Source: CALGLS01 sp047626155 | GTDB taxonomy: Bacteria > Bacteroidota > Bacteroidia > Chitinophagales > Saprospiraceae | Assembly (NCBI GenBank): GCA_047626155.1 | Contig: JBLHRR010000112.1 | Coordinates: 1 to 18,484, forward strand | Length of the DNA stretch: 18,484 nucleotides | Direction: 5' to 3' | Shown here: positions 6,810 through 15,303 of the stretch, in pieces | How the letters are laid out: each line of letters starts with the position of its first letter | Numbering within the stretch: the first letter of the stretch is position 1 | Program-made: the position numbers and the translations under genes | Notes under the pieces: model-generated | Databases searched by the model: none | What the model was told of the DNA's origin: nothing | The model's input: only the letters and a program-made list of their open reading frames with translations

Positions 6810-8639
6810 CTACGCTAAAAAATGCAAATCTCCACTTTTTGCAAAACGCTTGTCCACTTGCTCGCTTATCTTTGCATCCTTAATTAAAGGAGGAGCATGA
6901 TGTGGTTTTATTCGGGCATCAATTACTAATGCGCCCCGACATCCCCAGTGTTTAAATTCGATATAAGCATCAACGCCGTAAATGTCATGTGATGGATTAG
7001 ATCGGGTGAACGTCGTCCAGACGAAATTGTTGACATTAGCCGCTGTAAATGCTGCATCATCGACAATCAATAACAAAGGTACTTCATCCCAATTATATTG
7101 CTGTAAATATGTTGTTAAAGTATTTAGCTCTATCGCAGCTTCCTCCTGCGATTTAAAGGCCGTTGCCTGGATGGCTAATAAACCTTTGTCTACAAAAGTA
7201 GGATTACTGAATCCTTCGGGCAGTTGGAAATTGTCTGGCAAACGATTTGTCAATGTTCTTCTCTTTTCGCCACAGCTGGCAATGACCACCTTTGAACCCG
7301 CATTCCAACCCGAGCCAGAATAATCCAGTGTATCAATAGTTGTCTTTGTTTGGAAATGCACATCTCTCGTCCAATCCACTCGCTCCAGCATGTGTTGGAA
7401 GAAGGGTAGAACATCGTGGGTTTTTAAATCCGGGTTGTCTTGCTGGGCAGCAATGAATAGAAACTTAGCTAAAGAGGTTTGTCCCGATCCCAGAATTCGA
7501 TTGGCGATGGTTAGAATTTCCTCTGGTTTTCTTTCCCGGAAAGGCATATAACGCTCCGAGCCAATGGCTAATAACAAAGGGTGCACGCCAGCCGCATCCA
7601 CAGCATTAATGTCGCAAAGTCCCGGAAATTCTTGGGAAGTTACCGGCGCTACTATATTATGAATGATGTAACCAAAACTGGAATCCTCTTGAGGAGGCCG
7701 ACCAACCACCGTGAAATGCCAGATCGCATCCTTCCGGTGATAGACCTTATCTACTTTCATATATGGAAACTCATGTTCCAAACTGTAATAACCCAAGTGA
7801 TCGCCAAAAGGCCCCTCTGGTTTTTTCTTATTTTTGACTAAAGTCCCCGTAATACAAAAGTCCGCATCTGAAGAAAGGTAATAACCGTCTTTCTTTTTAT
7901 AGCGAAACCGACGTCCACCCAACATCCCGGCAAAGGTCATTTCTGACAATCCTTCCGGCATCGGCATAATGGCCGCAAAGGAATGCGAAGGCGGGCCTCC
8001 AACAAAAATGACCACTTTGAATTCCTCCTCCGATCGGTTATACAAAGTATGGTGTACCCCAATCCCTCGATGCAATTGATAATGCAAACCGATTTCCTTA
8101 TTAAGCTCATACTCATTTCCCGACAACTGAATTCGATACATTCCGATATTGGACTGCATCATATTGTCCACTCCTGGAGGCAAAGTCATGACCTGTGGCA
8201 AAGTGACAAAGGCACCACCATCATCTGGCCATGATTTCACCTGAGGCAATTGGTCAATAGTCGTCTCTCCCCAAGCAACTGGAGCAGAAAAAAAGCTCTT
8301 ACGTGGCAATGCAGACAGCGCGGTAAAAGGCGCCCTCCAATAATGAAAAGGATTTTTTAGGATACGGGTTGGATCAGCTTTCAATTCCATGACCTGACGT
8401 ACGCGCGAGAAGGTTTTTCTGAAAATGAAATCCGTTCGTTCATAAGTACCATAAAGATTGGAAACAGCAGGGAAGGGACTCCCTTTTACATTTTCAAATA
8501 ACAAGGCCGGGCCTTTTGCATCAAATACACGTCGATGAATTTCGGCCATCTCCAGATTAGGGTCGACCTCTTCTTTTATACGGACAAGGTGTTTGTGTTT
8601 TTCTAGGTCGAGGACGCAGGCGCGGAGGCTCTTGTACAT
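6810..8639 (-). CDS. UbiD-family (prenylated-FMN-dependent) decarboxylase
   Basis: Cytoplasmic enzyme of 609 residues related to 4-hydroxy-3-polyprenylbenzoate decarboxylase UbiD. The N-terminal domain (LRACVLDLEKHKHLVRIKEEVD) is followed by the characteristic NIGMYRIQL (164-172, with the Arg that contacts prFMN), HYQLHRGIGVHH (187-197), a GGPPSHSFAAIMPMPEGLSE segment and the catalytic acidic loop PEGPFGDHLGYYS (E275, D280). It is longer than E. coli UbiD by about 110 residues; long forms of this kind are common in Bacteroidota. Since these organisms generally use menaquinone, the substrate may be a menaquinone-pathway intermediate or another aromatic acid; that is inference. No ubiX-type flavin prenyltransferase is adjacent. 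The ATG start gives the usual N-terminus. It converges on the small peptide gene with a shared terminator. Confidence 0.88.
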   Translation of the reverse strand: MYKSLRACVLDLEKHKHLVRIKEEVDPNLEMAEIHRRVFDAKGPALLFENVKGSPFPAVSNLYGTYERTDFIFRKTFSRVRQVMELKADPTRILKNPFHYWRAPFTALSALPRKSFFSAPVAWGETTIDQLPQVKSWPDDGGAFVTLPQVMTLPPGVDNMMQSNIGMYRIQLSGNEYELNKEIGLHYQLHRGIGVHHTLYNRSEEEFKVVIFVGGPPSHSFAAIMPMPEGLSEMTFAGMLGGRRFRYKKKDGYYLSSDADFCITGTLVKNKKKPEGPFGDHLGYYSLEHEFPYMKVDKVYHRKDAIWHFTVVGRPPQEDSSFGYIIHNIVAPVTSQEFPGLCDINAVDAAGVHPLLLAIGSERYMPFRERKPEEILTIANRILGSGQTSLAKFLFIAAQQDNPDLKTHDVLPFFQHMLERVDWTRDVHFQTKTTIDTLDYSGSGWNAGSKVVIASCGEKRRTLTNRLPDNFQLPEGFSNPTFVDKGLLAIQATAFKSQEEAAIELNTLTTYLQQYNWDEVPLLLIVDDAAFTAANVNNFVWTTFTRSNPSHDIYGVDAYIEFKHWGCRGALVIDARIKPHHAPPLIKDAKISEQVDKRFAKSGDLHFLA

Positions 8640-8779
8640 ATTGCGAGTTTGGTTTTATTATAAAATCATCATCGCAAAAGTAAACAATAGTTTGGGGCTT
8701 TGGTTTAAGGAATCGGAAAGTAAGTCTGGGCTGTTCTTAGGGACTTCATGTGTTCCGCAATTTCGGGTTATAAAACCAT

Positions 8780-8858
8780 AAAGGGCACAAAGTTTCACAA
8801 AGTAAAAAAATGCTAAAGCATTTCATTTTTTGTAATAAGGGGAAACTTTGTGCCCTTT
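8780..8858. repeat. Inverted repeat with 17-bp perfect arms between the START-domain gene and ubiD-like gene
   Basis: Arms AAAGGGCACAAAGTTTC (8780-8796) and GAAACTTTGTGCCCTTT (8842-8858) are perfect complements. Nested inside is AAATGC-TAAA-GCATTT, flanked by poly-A and poly-T, so most of the 79 bp can fold into one long hairpin. The CACAAAG-type arms resemble repetitive intergenic sequence known from Bacteroidota genomes (from memory). It lies 3' of the START-domain gene and 5' of the ubiD-like gene, and could act as a terminator or mRNA-stabilising hairpin. Confidence 0.75.
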
Positions 8859-8909
8859 GTAGCTTCGTGGTTCAATTAATTTATGTCGTAAAGCAAAAGC
8901 CAACAAAAC

Positions 8910-9578
8910 TCAATTGCCGAAATTCTCAATGCCAGGAAGGCTGACGCCCTGGTATTTTTCATTATCCAAATGCTCCAAAAAACCTTTCATGGATTTCAAA
9001 GGCCCTTGTTCAATCGCCATATTAATCATCCAATTAGGAATGCTTCCGGCGGGGTCAGACTTTAGCAAATAGGTTACCTCAATCCGATCGGGGCTCGTTG
9101 GTTTGAAATGCCATTGGTTGAAATGATTGTAGATGCGAACTCGTCCTTCCTTTTCCGGAATATACTTCGGGCGACCATAAGAACTGGAAACTACTTCTTT
9201 GGTCAGAGGATCTTGTTCCAATTCAGAAAAAATGATCATATCCCGATCGCTCATCGGCCAAGGAAAATCTACATTATAATAACAATAAGATTGTAATTCG
9301 TTGAGTTCCTTAAGGACGGTAGACTCCGCACATTTGAAAACCCACTGATCGTAGTTGTCTACATCAACGAGTAAGGCAATGGTAGATCTAATGGAGCTGT
9401 GAATAACGGTGGTAAATTTCAGTTCTTTAATATCTGAATCAACTGCATCTCTGGTGTATATTTTAATACCGCTGACTTCTTTTTTAAAAACCCAATCGGC
9501 TGTATCTCCTTTTGGAGAATAGAACGGCAATAAAAACAGAAGGGAAACCATTCCGAACCAAGTGTAGTTTTTTTTCAT
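8910..9578 (-). CDS. Exported START/SRPBCC-domain protein
   Basis: A 222-residue protein with a hydrophobic N-terminal signal (MKKNYTWFGMVSLLFLLPFY), so probably secreted to the periplasm; no lipobox Cys is present. The rest reads as a START-like helix-grip lipid-binding domain: WVFKKEVSGIKIYTRDA, a hydrophobic VDVDNYDQWVFKCAES segment, the conserved PWPMSDRDMI (typical START), RIYNHFNQWHFKP, and a long C-terminal helix (IPNWMINMAIEQGPLKSMKGFLEHL). Members bind hydrophobic ligands such as lipids or sterols; the ligand here is unknown. It is transcribed divergently from thyA across a 119-bp spacer. A large inverted repeat follows its 3' end. Confidence 0.82.
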   Translation of the reverse strand: MKKNYTWFGMVSLLFLLPFYSPKGDTADWVFKKEVSGIKIYTRDAVDSDIKELKFTTVIHSSIRSTIALLVDVDNYDQWVFKCAESTVLKELNELQSYCYYNVDFPWPMSDRDMIIFSELEQDPLTKEVVSSSYGRPKYIPEKEGRVRIYNHFNQWHFKPTSPDRIEVTYLLKSDPAGSIPNWMINMAIEQGPLKSMKGFLEHLDNEKYQGVSLPGIENFGN

Positions 9579-9636
9579 AATATTCGTTTTAACGAGAAAC
9601 TAGCCCTTCAAATAAGCGTAATCAATCTTGGGATTA

Positions 9637-9669
9637 TTGTTAACAACCGATAAATACTTCGTAATTTTG
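9637..9669 (+). promoter_or_regulatory. Probable Bacteroidota-type promoter of thyA
   Basis: TAATTTTG at 9662-9669 matches the TAnnTTTG -7 element exactly and would place transcription start about 20-25 bases before the thyA ATG. A partial -33 element (TTG, 9637-9639) lies 22 bases upstream, slightly more than the usual 19. Called by motif match only. Confidence 0.45.
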
Positions 9670-9697
9670 TACCAAATCAATATAGCTACCTTTATAT

Positions 9698-10492
9698 ATG
9701 CGCGCCTACTTAAACCTTCTCCAACATATCCTTGATAATGGGAATCAAAAAACAGACCGTACTGGAACCGGGACACTAAGCGTCTTTGGCTACCAGATGC
9801 GTTTTGACCTCTCAAAAGGTTTTCCAATGTTGACGACAAAGAAGTTACACCTCAAGTCGATCGTCCACGAACTCCTTTGGTTTCTCAATGGAGACACAAA
9901 TGTAAAGTATTTACAGGATAATGGGGTAAGAATCTGGAATGAATGGGCAGATGAAAATGGAGAGTTAGGCCCTGTTTATGGCAAGCAATGGCGAAGTTGG
10001 GAATGCAGAGATGGTTCTACCATTGATCAAATTGCACAAGCAATAGACCTGATTAAAAATAATCCAGACTCTCGTCGAATCATCGTCAATGCCTGGAATG
10101 TAGGTGATCTGCCCCAGATGGCACTAAGCCCTTGTCACTGTCTTTTTCAATTTTATGTAAATGACGGAAAACTATCCTGCCAGCTTTACCAACGTTCTGC
10201 GGATGTTTTCCTGGGCGTACCTTTTAATATCGCTTCCTATGCTTTGCTTACTATGATGATGGCGCAGGTATGCGGTTTGGAAGCGGGAGATTTCGTACAC
10301 ACCTTCGGAGATACACACCTATATAATAATCATTTGAATCAGGCGAACGAACAGTTGTCAAGAACCCCAACTGATCTACCAACTATTTCCATTAACCCGG
10401 AAGTGAAATCTATTTTCGATTTCACTTTCGATGATTTCGAACTTAATAATTATAACCCTCAGCCCCATATTAAAGCACCAGTCGCTATATGA
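9698..10492 (+). CDS. thyA: Thymidylate synthase
   Basis: Folate-dependent enzyme making dTMP from dUMP with methylene-tetrahydrofolate; cytoplasmic dimer. Its 264 residues are the same length as the E. coli enzyme. The phosphate-binding DRTGTGTLSVFG (20-31), the catalytic cysteine in LSPCHCLFQFY (C146), QLYQRSADVFLGVPFNIASYA (nucleotide and phosphate binding, 162-182) and HTFGDTHLYNNH (201-212) are all present, with the C-terminal APVAI that closes over the active site. The ATG start is 29 bases past a good -7 element. The next gene rightward is a sigma factor rather than a dihydrofolate reductase, so the common thyA-folA pairing is absent here. Confidence 0.97.
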   Translation: MRAYLNLLQHILDNGNQKTDRTGTGTLSVFGYQMRFDLSKGFPMLTTKKLHLKSIVHELLWFLNGDTNVKYLQDNGVRIWNEWADENGELGPVYGKQWRSWECRDGSTIDQIAQAIDLIKNNPDSRRIIVNAWNVGDLPQMALSPCHCLFQFYVNDGKLSCQLYQRSADVFLGVPFNIASYALLTMMMAQVCGLEAGDFVHTFGDTHLYNNHLNQANEQLSRTPTDLPTISINPEVKSIFDFTFDDFELNNYNPQPHIKAPVAI

Positions 10493-10541
10493 TAATGAGC
10501 AATGAACGGTTAACAGTTAAATAGTTAATCAGTTGACAAAA

Positions 10542-11090
10542 ATGACAGATTTCCATTCTCAAACCGATGAGCAGTTAATCGCTCTGTTGCAAACCAACAG
10601 TGACCTTGCCATCGACTGGATCTTCAGAAGGTACTATCGGATGTGCCGTATTGCCGCTATTCGAGTGCTCAAAGACGAACACCTAGCAGAAGACATCACT
10701 CAGGATGTTTTTCTGGAATTATGGAAAAAGAGAGAAGATCGTCAAATCAATATTGCCCTAAAAGCCTATCTCCGTCGCTCCGTCATGAACCGTTGTCTCA
10801 ACCACATACGAGACAAAAAAATGGCATTTGAAGATGAAGAGAAGGTCCCGGAATGGCCTTCGACCGACAGTAACGCACTTAGCGAACTGGAAGCGGGAGA
10901 ATTGGAGCAAACCTTGCAAAAGGCTATCGATGGTCTGCCGGAACGCTGCCGTATCATATTTACGCTAAGTCGCTTTGAGGATATGAAATACAAGCAGATT
11001 GCGGATCAATTGGGCATTTCCATAAAAACGGTGGAGAATCAGATGTCAAAGGCACTTCGTGTTATTCGCTTGAGCCTGGAAGACCAATAA
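10542..11090 (+). CDS. ECF RNA polymerase sigma factor
   Basis: A 182-residue extracytoplasmic-function sigma-70 factor. Region 2 spans roughly 24-92 (AIDWIFRRYYRMCRIAAIRV, then LAEDITQDVFLELWKK, the core-binding and -10 recognition helices). An acidic linker follows, and region 4 lies at about 124-176, with the helix-turn-helix YKQIADQLGISIKTVENQMSKA (-35 recognition). It reads like the expanded Bacteroidota group that pairs with FecR anti-sigma factors, and a FecR gene, a receptor with STN domain and a lipoprotein follow in order. The frame also opens at a TTG at 10533, but the ATG at 10542 gives the more usual N-terminus. The preceding spacer is rich in GTTAACAGTTAA-like sequence. Confidence 0.92.
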   Translation: MTDFHSQTDEQLIALLQTNSDLAIDWIFRRYYRMCRIAAIRVLKDEHLAEDITQDVFLELWKKREDRQINIALKAYLRRSVMNRCLNHIRDKKMAFEDEEKVPEWPSTDSNALSELEAGELEQTLQKAIDGLPERCRIIFTLSRFEDMKYKQIADQLGISIKTVENQMSKALRVIRLSLEDQ

Positions 11091-11141
11091 AATTGTCTTT
11101 TATTCCACTATTCTGCCCTTAATAACAACGAAAAATTAAAT

Positions 11142-11222
11142 CCCGATTTGGAAACGATTATGTAAATCAAAACGACCACAGGGAGAGTGATTTATATAAT
11201 CGTTTCCACAAAAGAAATCGGG
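11142..11222. repeat. 28-bp inverted repeat with 18-base loop and one-sided 7-base bulge
   Basis: The left arm (11142-11169) is CCCGATTT directly followed by GGAAACGATTATGTAAATCA. The right arm is TGATTTATATAATCGTTTCC (11188-11207), then ACAAAAG as a bulge, then AAATCGGG (11215-11222). The arms match at 27 of 28 positions, and the mismatch is a G-T pair in one strand of RNA. There is no T-tract directly after, so it is not a standard terminator. Confidence 0.85.
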
Positions 11223-11253
11223 AAATTATTTTTTGTGTAATACTTAATGTGTT

Positions 11254-11360
11254 CCCCCTACGCCTTTCTCACTCTGAAATGTCGGATTTTAGGCGAAACT
11301 TCGCAAAATGCTACCTAAAAAGCTAAAATAGCCGTAAAATAGAGCTGTGCAAGTAGGGGG
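11254..11360. repeat. MITE-like or structured element with CCCCCTAC/GTAGGGGG ends
   Basis: Terminal 8-bp inverted repeats (11254-11261 and 11353-11360) enclose TTTTAGG/CCTAAAA (11287-11293 and 11314-11320) and GCGAA/TTCGC (11293-11304). The left part (TCCCCCT, then AAATGTCG-GATTTTA) resembles 18392-18427. It has no coding capacity. Mobile-element origin is inference. Confidence 0.4.
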
Positions 11361-11414
11361 CGCCATCCAAAGTGGTGTCTACGTGAATAGAAATGAAGTA
11401 GAAGAAAGCATACA

Positions 11415-12440
11415 ATGAATAAATTCGATCATATTACCAGTATCCACAAAAGCCTAAGCGGCCAGATCTCTGTTGCAGAACAACAGGAACTGAGCCAGTG
11501 GTTAATGGATGACCCTAATAATAAGCGTATAGTTGATGAAGTCTCCATGATTTGGAAAGCTGCTGACGCTTACCGGAAATCTCAGGAAGCTCCAGTAGAA
11601 GAGGCACTAGCTCGTTTCAAAAAAGCCAGAACAGCTGCAGTGACTTCTGTTGAACTAGCTCCAACCACTACAGTCAAATCTTTACCATCAAGACGATATT
11701 TCCTTAGAGTTACCGCAGCGGCAGCTGTACTATTCGGAGCATTTTTCTTCTTTTCAGAAATGGGTGGAAATCAAGCGAATGGTTTTGGAGAAGTATACAC
11801 CATGTCTGGTCAAAGGGAAGAAACAGGCCTTTCAGATGGTTCTGTCGTCTATGTAAATGGAGACTCTGAATTTGAATACCCAACAACTTTTGATGAAAAC
11901 TCCAGAGCTGTAAAATTGAAAGGAGAAGCGTTTTTTGAAATTGTTGAAGACGCCTCCAAACCTTTTACCATCGCAACTAACCAATTGGATGTAAAAGTAT
12001 TAGGTACTTCCTTTAATGTTTACGCTTATCCAGATAAAACAATAGAAGAAGTAAGCGTAGCTACGGGTAAAGTAGTGGTTAGCATTAAGCAAAATAAAGA
12101 AGAATACATTCTAGTGGCCGGAGATCATTTGAGTTATGACCATAAGAATGGAAAAGTGACCATCACAAAAGACCTCAAGCAGAATGCTCAGGCCTGGAGA
12201 ACAGGAGTACTTACTTTTGACTCTGTACCTTTAACAACTGTTTTCCAAACGTTGGAGAAACACTTTGATCTCTCTATTTCTTTAGCAAATAAAGAATTGT
12301 CAAATTGCCCATTTACAGTTCCTGCTTTTAAAAATGCAAACCAGGAAGTTGTTTTGGAAACAATAAAAACAGTTTTTGGAATGGAGCTGAAGAAAACGGG
12401 TTCAAACCGTTTTGAATTTGTCGGTGGTAACTGTCAATAA
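11415..12440 (+). CDS. FecR-family transmembrane anti-sigma factor
   Basis: Inner-membrane regulator of 341 residues. The cytoplasmic N-terminus (1-90; QQELSQWLMDDPNNKRIVDEV) is the usual sigma-binding part. A single membrane helix lies at about 95-113 (YFLRVTAAAAVLFGAFFFF). The periplasmic FecR domain covers about 127-222 (TGLSDGSVVYVNGDSEFEYP, GEAFFEIVEDASKPFTI, VLGTSFNVYAY), and the C-terminal DUF4974-like domain lies at 265-335 (LTFDSVPLTTVFQTLEKHF). In this family, signal received from the STN domain of a TonB-dependent receptor releases or activates the cognate sigma factor. The sigma gene lies upstream and an STN-containing receptor downstream, so all three partners are present. The ATG start is clear. 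A strong hairpin separates it from the receptor gene. Confidence 0.93.
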   Translation: MNKFDHITSIHKSLSGQISVAEQQELSQWLMDDPNNKRIVDEVSMIWKAADAYRKSQEAPVEEALARFKKARTAAVTSVELAPTTTVKSLPSRRYFLRVTAAAAVLFGAFFFFSEMGGNQANGFGEVYTMSGQREETGLSDGSVVYVNGDSEFEYPTTFDENSRAVKLKGEAFFEIVEDASKPFTIATNQLDVKVLGTSFNVYAYPDKTIEEVSVATGKVVVSIKQNKEEYILVAGDHLSYDHKNGKVTITKDLKQNAQAWRTGVLTFDSVPLTTVFQTLEKHFDLSISLANKELSNCPFTVPAFKNANQEVVLETIKTVFGMELKKTGSNRFEFVGGNCQ

Positions 12441-12471
12441 CGATTAAGAAAAGAGTAAGAGATTAATTATA

Positions 12472-12510
12472 GAGAAGCGATATTACCTGACTTAGGTAGT
12501 ATCGCTTCTC
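12472..12510 (+). terminator. Strong hairpin between FecR and receptor genes (possible attenuator)
   Basis: GAGAAGCGATATTACCT (12472-12488) pairs over all 17 positions, one as G-T, with AGGTAGTATCGCTTCTC (12494-12510) around a 5-base loop. No T-run follows directly; CCTTTTTT comes about 16 bases later. It may partly end transcription or stabilise mRNA between regulator and receptor. Confidence 0.6.
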
Positions 12511-12635
12511 ATGTTTAAGATAAACTCCTTTTTTATGCTTAAAATGTCAACGTCAAGCCAAAGCGTTTTGAATTGCTCGCGCATCCCTTCTCAACCTCCC
12601 GCTTTTCCTCTAAATGTGCTATCTTGGCAGATAAT

Positions 12636-15281
12636 ATGCGTCAAGGTCTGCTAACACTGCTCTTCCTCTGCTCGGTCTTCTCCCTCTTTGGGCAGGAAGG
12701 ACAAGTCGATATGCAAAAGAAACTTGACTTTCATGCCCGAAACCTCACAATGGGTAAAGCCCTAGAAAAGCTTAGTAAACGCTCCAAGATAAGCATCGCC
12801 TATAGCGAAAATTTGATTTCTCAAAATCAACGAATTACCATTCGCTTCAAGAAAAAATCCTTTAAACACATTCTGGAATACCTGCTTCGTAACACCGGCT
12901 TGGATTATAAAGTGATTGGAGACCAGATCGTTCTCTTTAAGGTGAGCAGCCGAAGTTTTACACTCAGCGGATATGTTAAAGATGGAACTAGTGGCGAACG
13001 CCTAATCGCTTGTCACGTATTTGATAATGGCGCAATTCGAGGAACTACCACGAATGAATATGGATTCTATAGCCTTACTTTAAAAGAAGGGATTGTAAGA
13101 GTTCGCTTTTCTTATCTGGGTTTTGAAACAGAAACGAAGGTCATTAAACTAAACAAAAATAAGCGACTGGACGTCGAACTAGATCCACTGCTTTTTTTAC
13201 AAGAGATATTGGTACTTGATAATGATAGTACTCAAATGCATACTTTTTCCTTAGAACACATCTCCCCTCAATTAATAAATACGCTTCCTTCTTTAGGAGG
13301 AGAACCCGATGTATTTAGAGTGGCGCAACTGATGCCAGGCGTTCAGACTGGAGCGGATGGCGTTGGTGGAATACATGTTAGAGGGGGGGGAGCTGATCAA
13401 AATTTGTACTTACTGGATGGCGTACCCATTTATAATCCCTCCCATTTGGCTGGGATTTTTTCAATTTATGATACAGATGCTATTCGTAGCACCCAATTGA
13501 TGAAAGACTTTATCCCCGCGAAATTTGGAGGTCGCTTGTCCTCTGTCTTAGATGTTCGAACAAAAGAAGGGAACAGCAAAAAGTGGGAGGGGACTGCAGG
13601 TATTGGACTCACCTCTTTTAAAGCAGGGATAGAGGGGCCTATTAAGAAAAATAAAGGTGCTGTTTTTATTTCCGGAAGAAGAGCGCTATTGGATTTTGTG
13701 GTAAAACCAATTACAAAAAAGTTAAAAGAAGATCGAAATGAAGAAGGATTTAGCGATTATGGATTTTATGACTTGAACGCTAAGTTAAATTATACGCTTT
13801 CTGCTAAAGATCAAGTGTACTTCAGTATGTATACCGGGATGGATCGTTTTTATGATGAAAATCAAACGAGGATAGAAGACGAGGTTAGTTTATTTAGTAT
13901 TGAAAGTAAAGAAGAGCGAAACCTTAGCTGGGGCAATAATGTAGGTGCCCTCCGCTGGAATCATCTGTTTAATGCTAAATTGTTTTTGAACACGACTTTC
14001 ACTTACAGTGATTATCACTTTAGTTCTAAAAGCTTGGAGGAAAGCTTAGAAATAAAAACTGATCTTAACCAGCAAACGGATACTTTGAAGAAAGTAGCCT
14101 ATAGTATTTATCAATCCAGAATTCAGGACTGGGCCTTAAAAACAGATTTTGATTTTGTCGCTGGACCGAACCACTATTGGCGTTTTGGCTTTGAAGGTAT
14201 TTCACATCTTTTTAATCCAGGAGTACGACGAACAGAAGACCCGGAGGATTTTCCCGGTTTTGAAAATGAAACCTCTGATACCTTTAATATCTCCACTATT
14301 GCCGCACAGGAATACTCCTTATATATAGAAGATCAATGGACACTCTCCGGAAAATGGAAAGCCAATATTGGCCTTCGTACAACGGCTTTTACCAACGATG
14401 AACACCGGAGCTGGCGTTTAAGCCCCCGGGCACAGCTCTGGTATGAACTCCTTCCTAAAGTTCGGTTGAAATCCTCCTTTAATTTATTGCACCAACACCT
14501 TCATTTGCTAACGACTTCTACCATCGGCTTGCCCAATGATTTATGGGTGCCTGCAACGAAAAGAATCAAACCGCAAAGAAGTTGGCAGGGAATGATCGGC
14601 ATGGAAACAGAAAGGAAAAAAGGTTTGAAATTTTCCATGGACCTTTATTATAAAAAAATGGATGAACTAGTGGCTTTTCAGGAAGGAGCCGATTTTACAA
14701 TACTAGACGCCCGAAACTGGGAAGACAAAGTGACAATAGGAGAGGGGGAAAGCTATGGAGCCGAATTCTATGTGCACAAAAAAATAAAAAAATGGACGAT
14801 CTGGTTGACCTATTCTTGGTCTAAAACGAATCGCCAATTTGAAGAAATAAACCTGGGCCGCCAATTTCCTTATCGTTATGATCGACGGCATAATGGACAA
14901 GTCAATGTACTTTATCAATGGAACAAGCGATGGAGGGTGGCTGCTAATTGGAATTATGGAACAGGCCTGGCTACGACCTTAGCTAATGGGAAATATGAAT
15001 TCCCATTGAGCTCAGGTACCATTCCGGTTGCGATTTCCTACGGAGATAAGAACAGTGTACGAATGCCGGCTTATCATCGTTTAGATATAGACTTGGGTTG
15101 CCGGATACAAAAAGGCTGGGCCTTGCATCAATTTAATATTGGGATTTATAATACCTACAGTAGAAAGAACCCAGTCTATTATCGAATTGGACGTGATCCG
15201 GATGACCTCAATAAAAATAGGTATATACAAGCTACGTTATTTCAAATATTGCCTTACTTTAGTTATCGAATTTCAATTTGA
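12636..15281 (+). CDS. TonB-dependent outer-membrane receptor with STN signalling domain
   Basis: An 881-residue outer-membrane transporter/transducer. The signal peptide is MRQGLLTLLFLCSVFSLFGQ, and the STN domain spans about 29-101 (FHARNLTMGKALEKLSKRSK to YKVIGDQIVLFK), the part that talks to FecR. A carboxypeptidase-regulatory-like repeat domain (about 106-185; LSGYVKDGTSGERLIACHVF, TTNEYGFYSLTL, FSYLGFETE) comes next. The plug domain (about 205-310) carries GGIHVRGGGADQNLYLLDGV, and the rest is a 22-strand-type barrel ending YFSYRISI. The frame opens at a TTG at 12573, but the ATG at 12636 starts directly at the signal peptide, so I used it. The DUF4249 lipoprotein downstream is a common partner. 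The transported ligand cannot be read from the sequence. Confidence 0.92.
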   Translation: MRQGLLTLLFLCSVFSLFGQEGQVDMQKKLDFHARNLTMGKALEKLSKRSKISIAYSENLISQNQRITIRFKKKSFKHILEYLLRNTGLDYKVIGDQIVLFKVSSRSFTLSGYVKDGTSGERLIACHVFDNGAIRGTTTNEYGFYSLTLKEGIVRVRFSYLGFETETKVIKLNKNKRLDVELDPLLFLQEILVLDNDSTQMHTFSLEHISPQLINTLPSLGGEPDVFRVAQLMPGVQTGADGVGGIHVRGGGADQNLYLLDGVPIYNPSHLAGIFSIYDTDAIRSTQLMKDFIPAKFGGRLSSVLDVRTKEGNSKKWEGTAGIGLTSFKAGIEGPIKKNKGAVFISGRRALLDFVVKPITKKLKEDRNEEGFSDYGFYDLNAKLNYTLSAKDQVYFSMYTGMDRFYDENQTRIEDEVSLFSIESKEERNLSWGNNVGALRWNHLFNAKLFLNTTFTYSDYHFSSKSLEESLEIKTDLNQQTDTLKKVAYSIYQSRIQDWALKTDFDFVAGPNHYWRFGFEGISHLFNPGVRRTEDPEDFPGFENETSDTFNISTIAAQEYSLYIEDQWTLSGKWKANIGLRTTAFTNDEHRSWRLSPRAQLWYELLPKVRLKSSFNLLHQHLHLLTTSTIGLPNDLWVPATKRIKPQRSWQGMIGMETERKKGLKFSMDLYYKKMDELVAFQEGADFTILDARNWEDKVTIGEGESYGAEFYVHKKIKKWTIWLTYSWSKTNRQFEEINLGRQFPYRYDRRHNGQVNVLYQWNKRWRVAANWNYGTGLATTLANGKYEFPLSSGTIPVAISYGDKNSVRMPAYHRLDIDLGCRIQKGWALHQFNIGIYNTYSRKNPVYYRIGRDPDDLNKNRYIQATLFQILPYFSYRISI

Positions 15282-15303
15282 GCAACAACAAAAAAATGAG
15301 ATA

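Larger units (their letters stand above)
11091..11414. other. Structured 324-bp spacer between sigma and FecR genes
   Basis: No gene. It holds a 28-bp near-perfect inverted repeat (11142-11222) followed by a 107-bp segment with ends CCCCCTAC/GTAGGGGG (11254-11360) and nested short hairpins. The sigma and FecR genes of such pairs usually lie close together, so this spacing is wide. Confidence 0.7.

Noticed and set aside
10533..10541. TTG start for the ECF sigma factor
   Set aside because: An ATG lies three codons downstream with a normal N-terminus.
12573..12635. TTG-start extension of the receptor
   Set aside because: The ATG at 12636 begins directly at the signal peptide; the extension is Ser/Phe-rich without family support.
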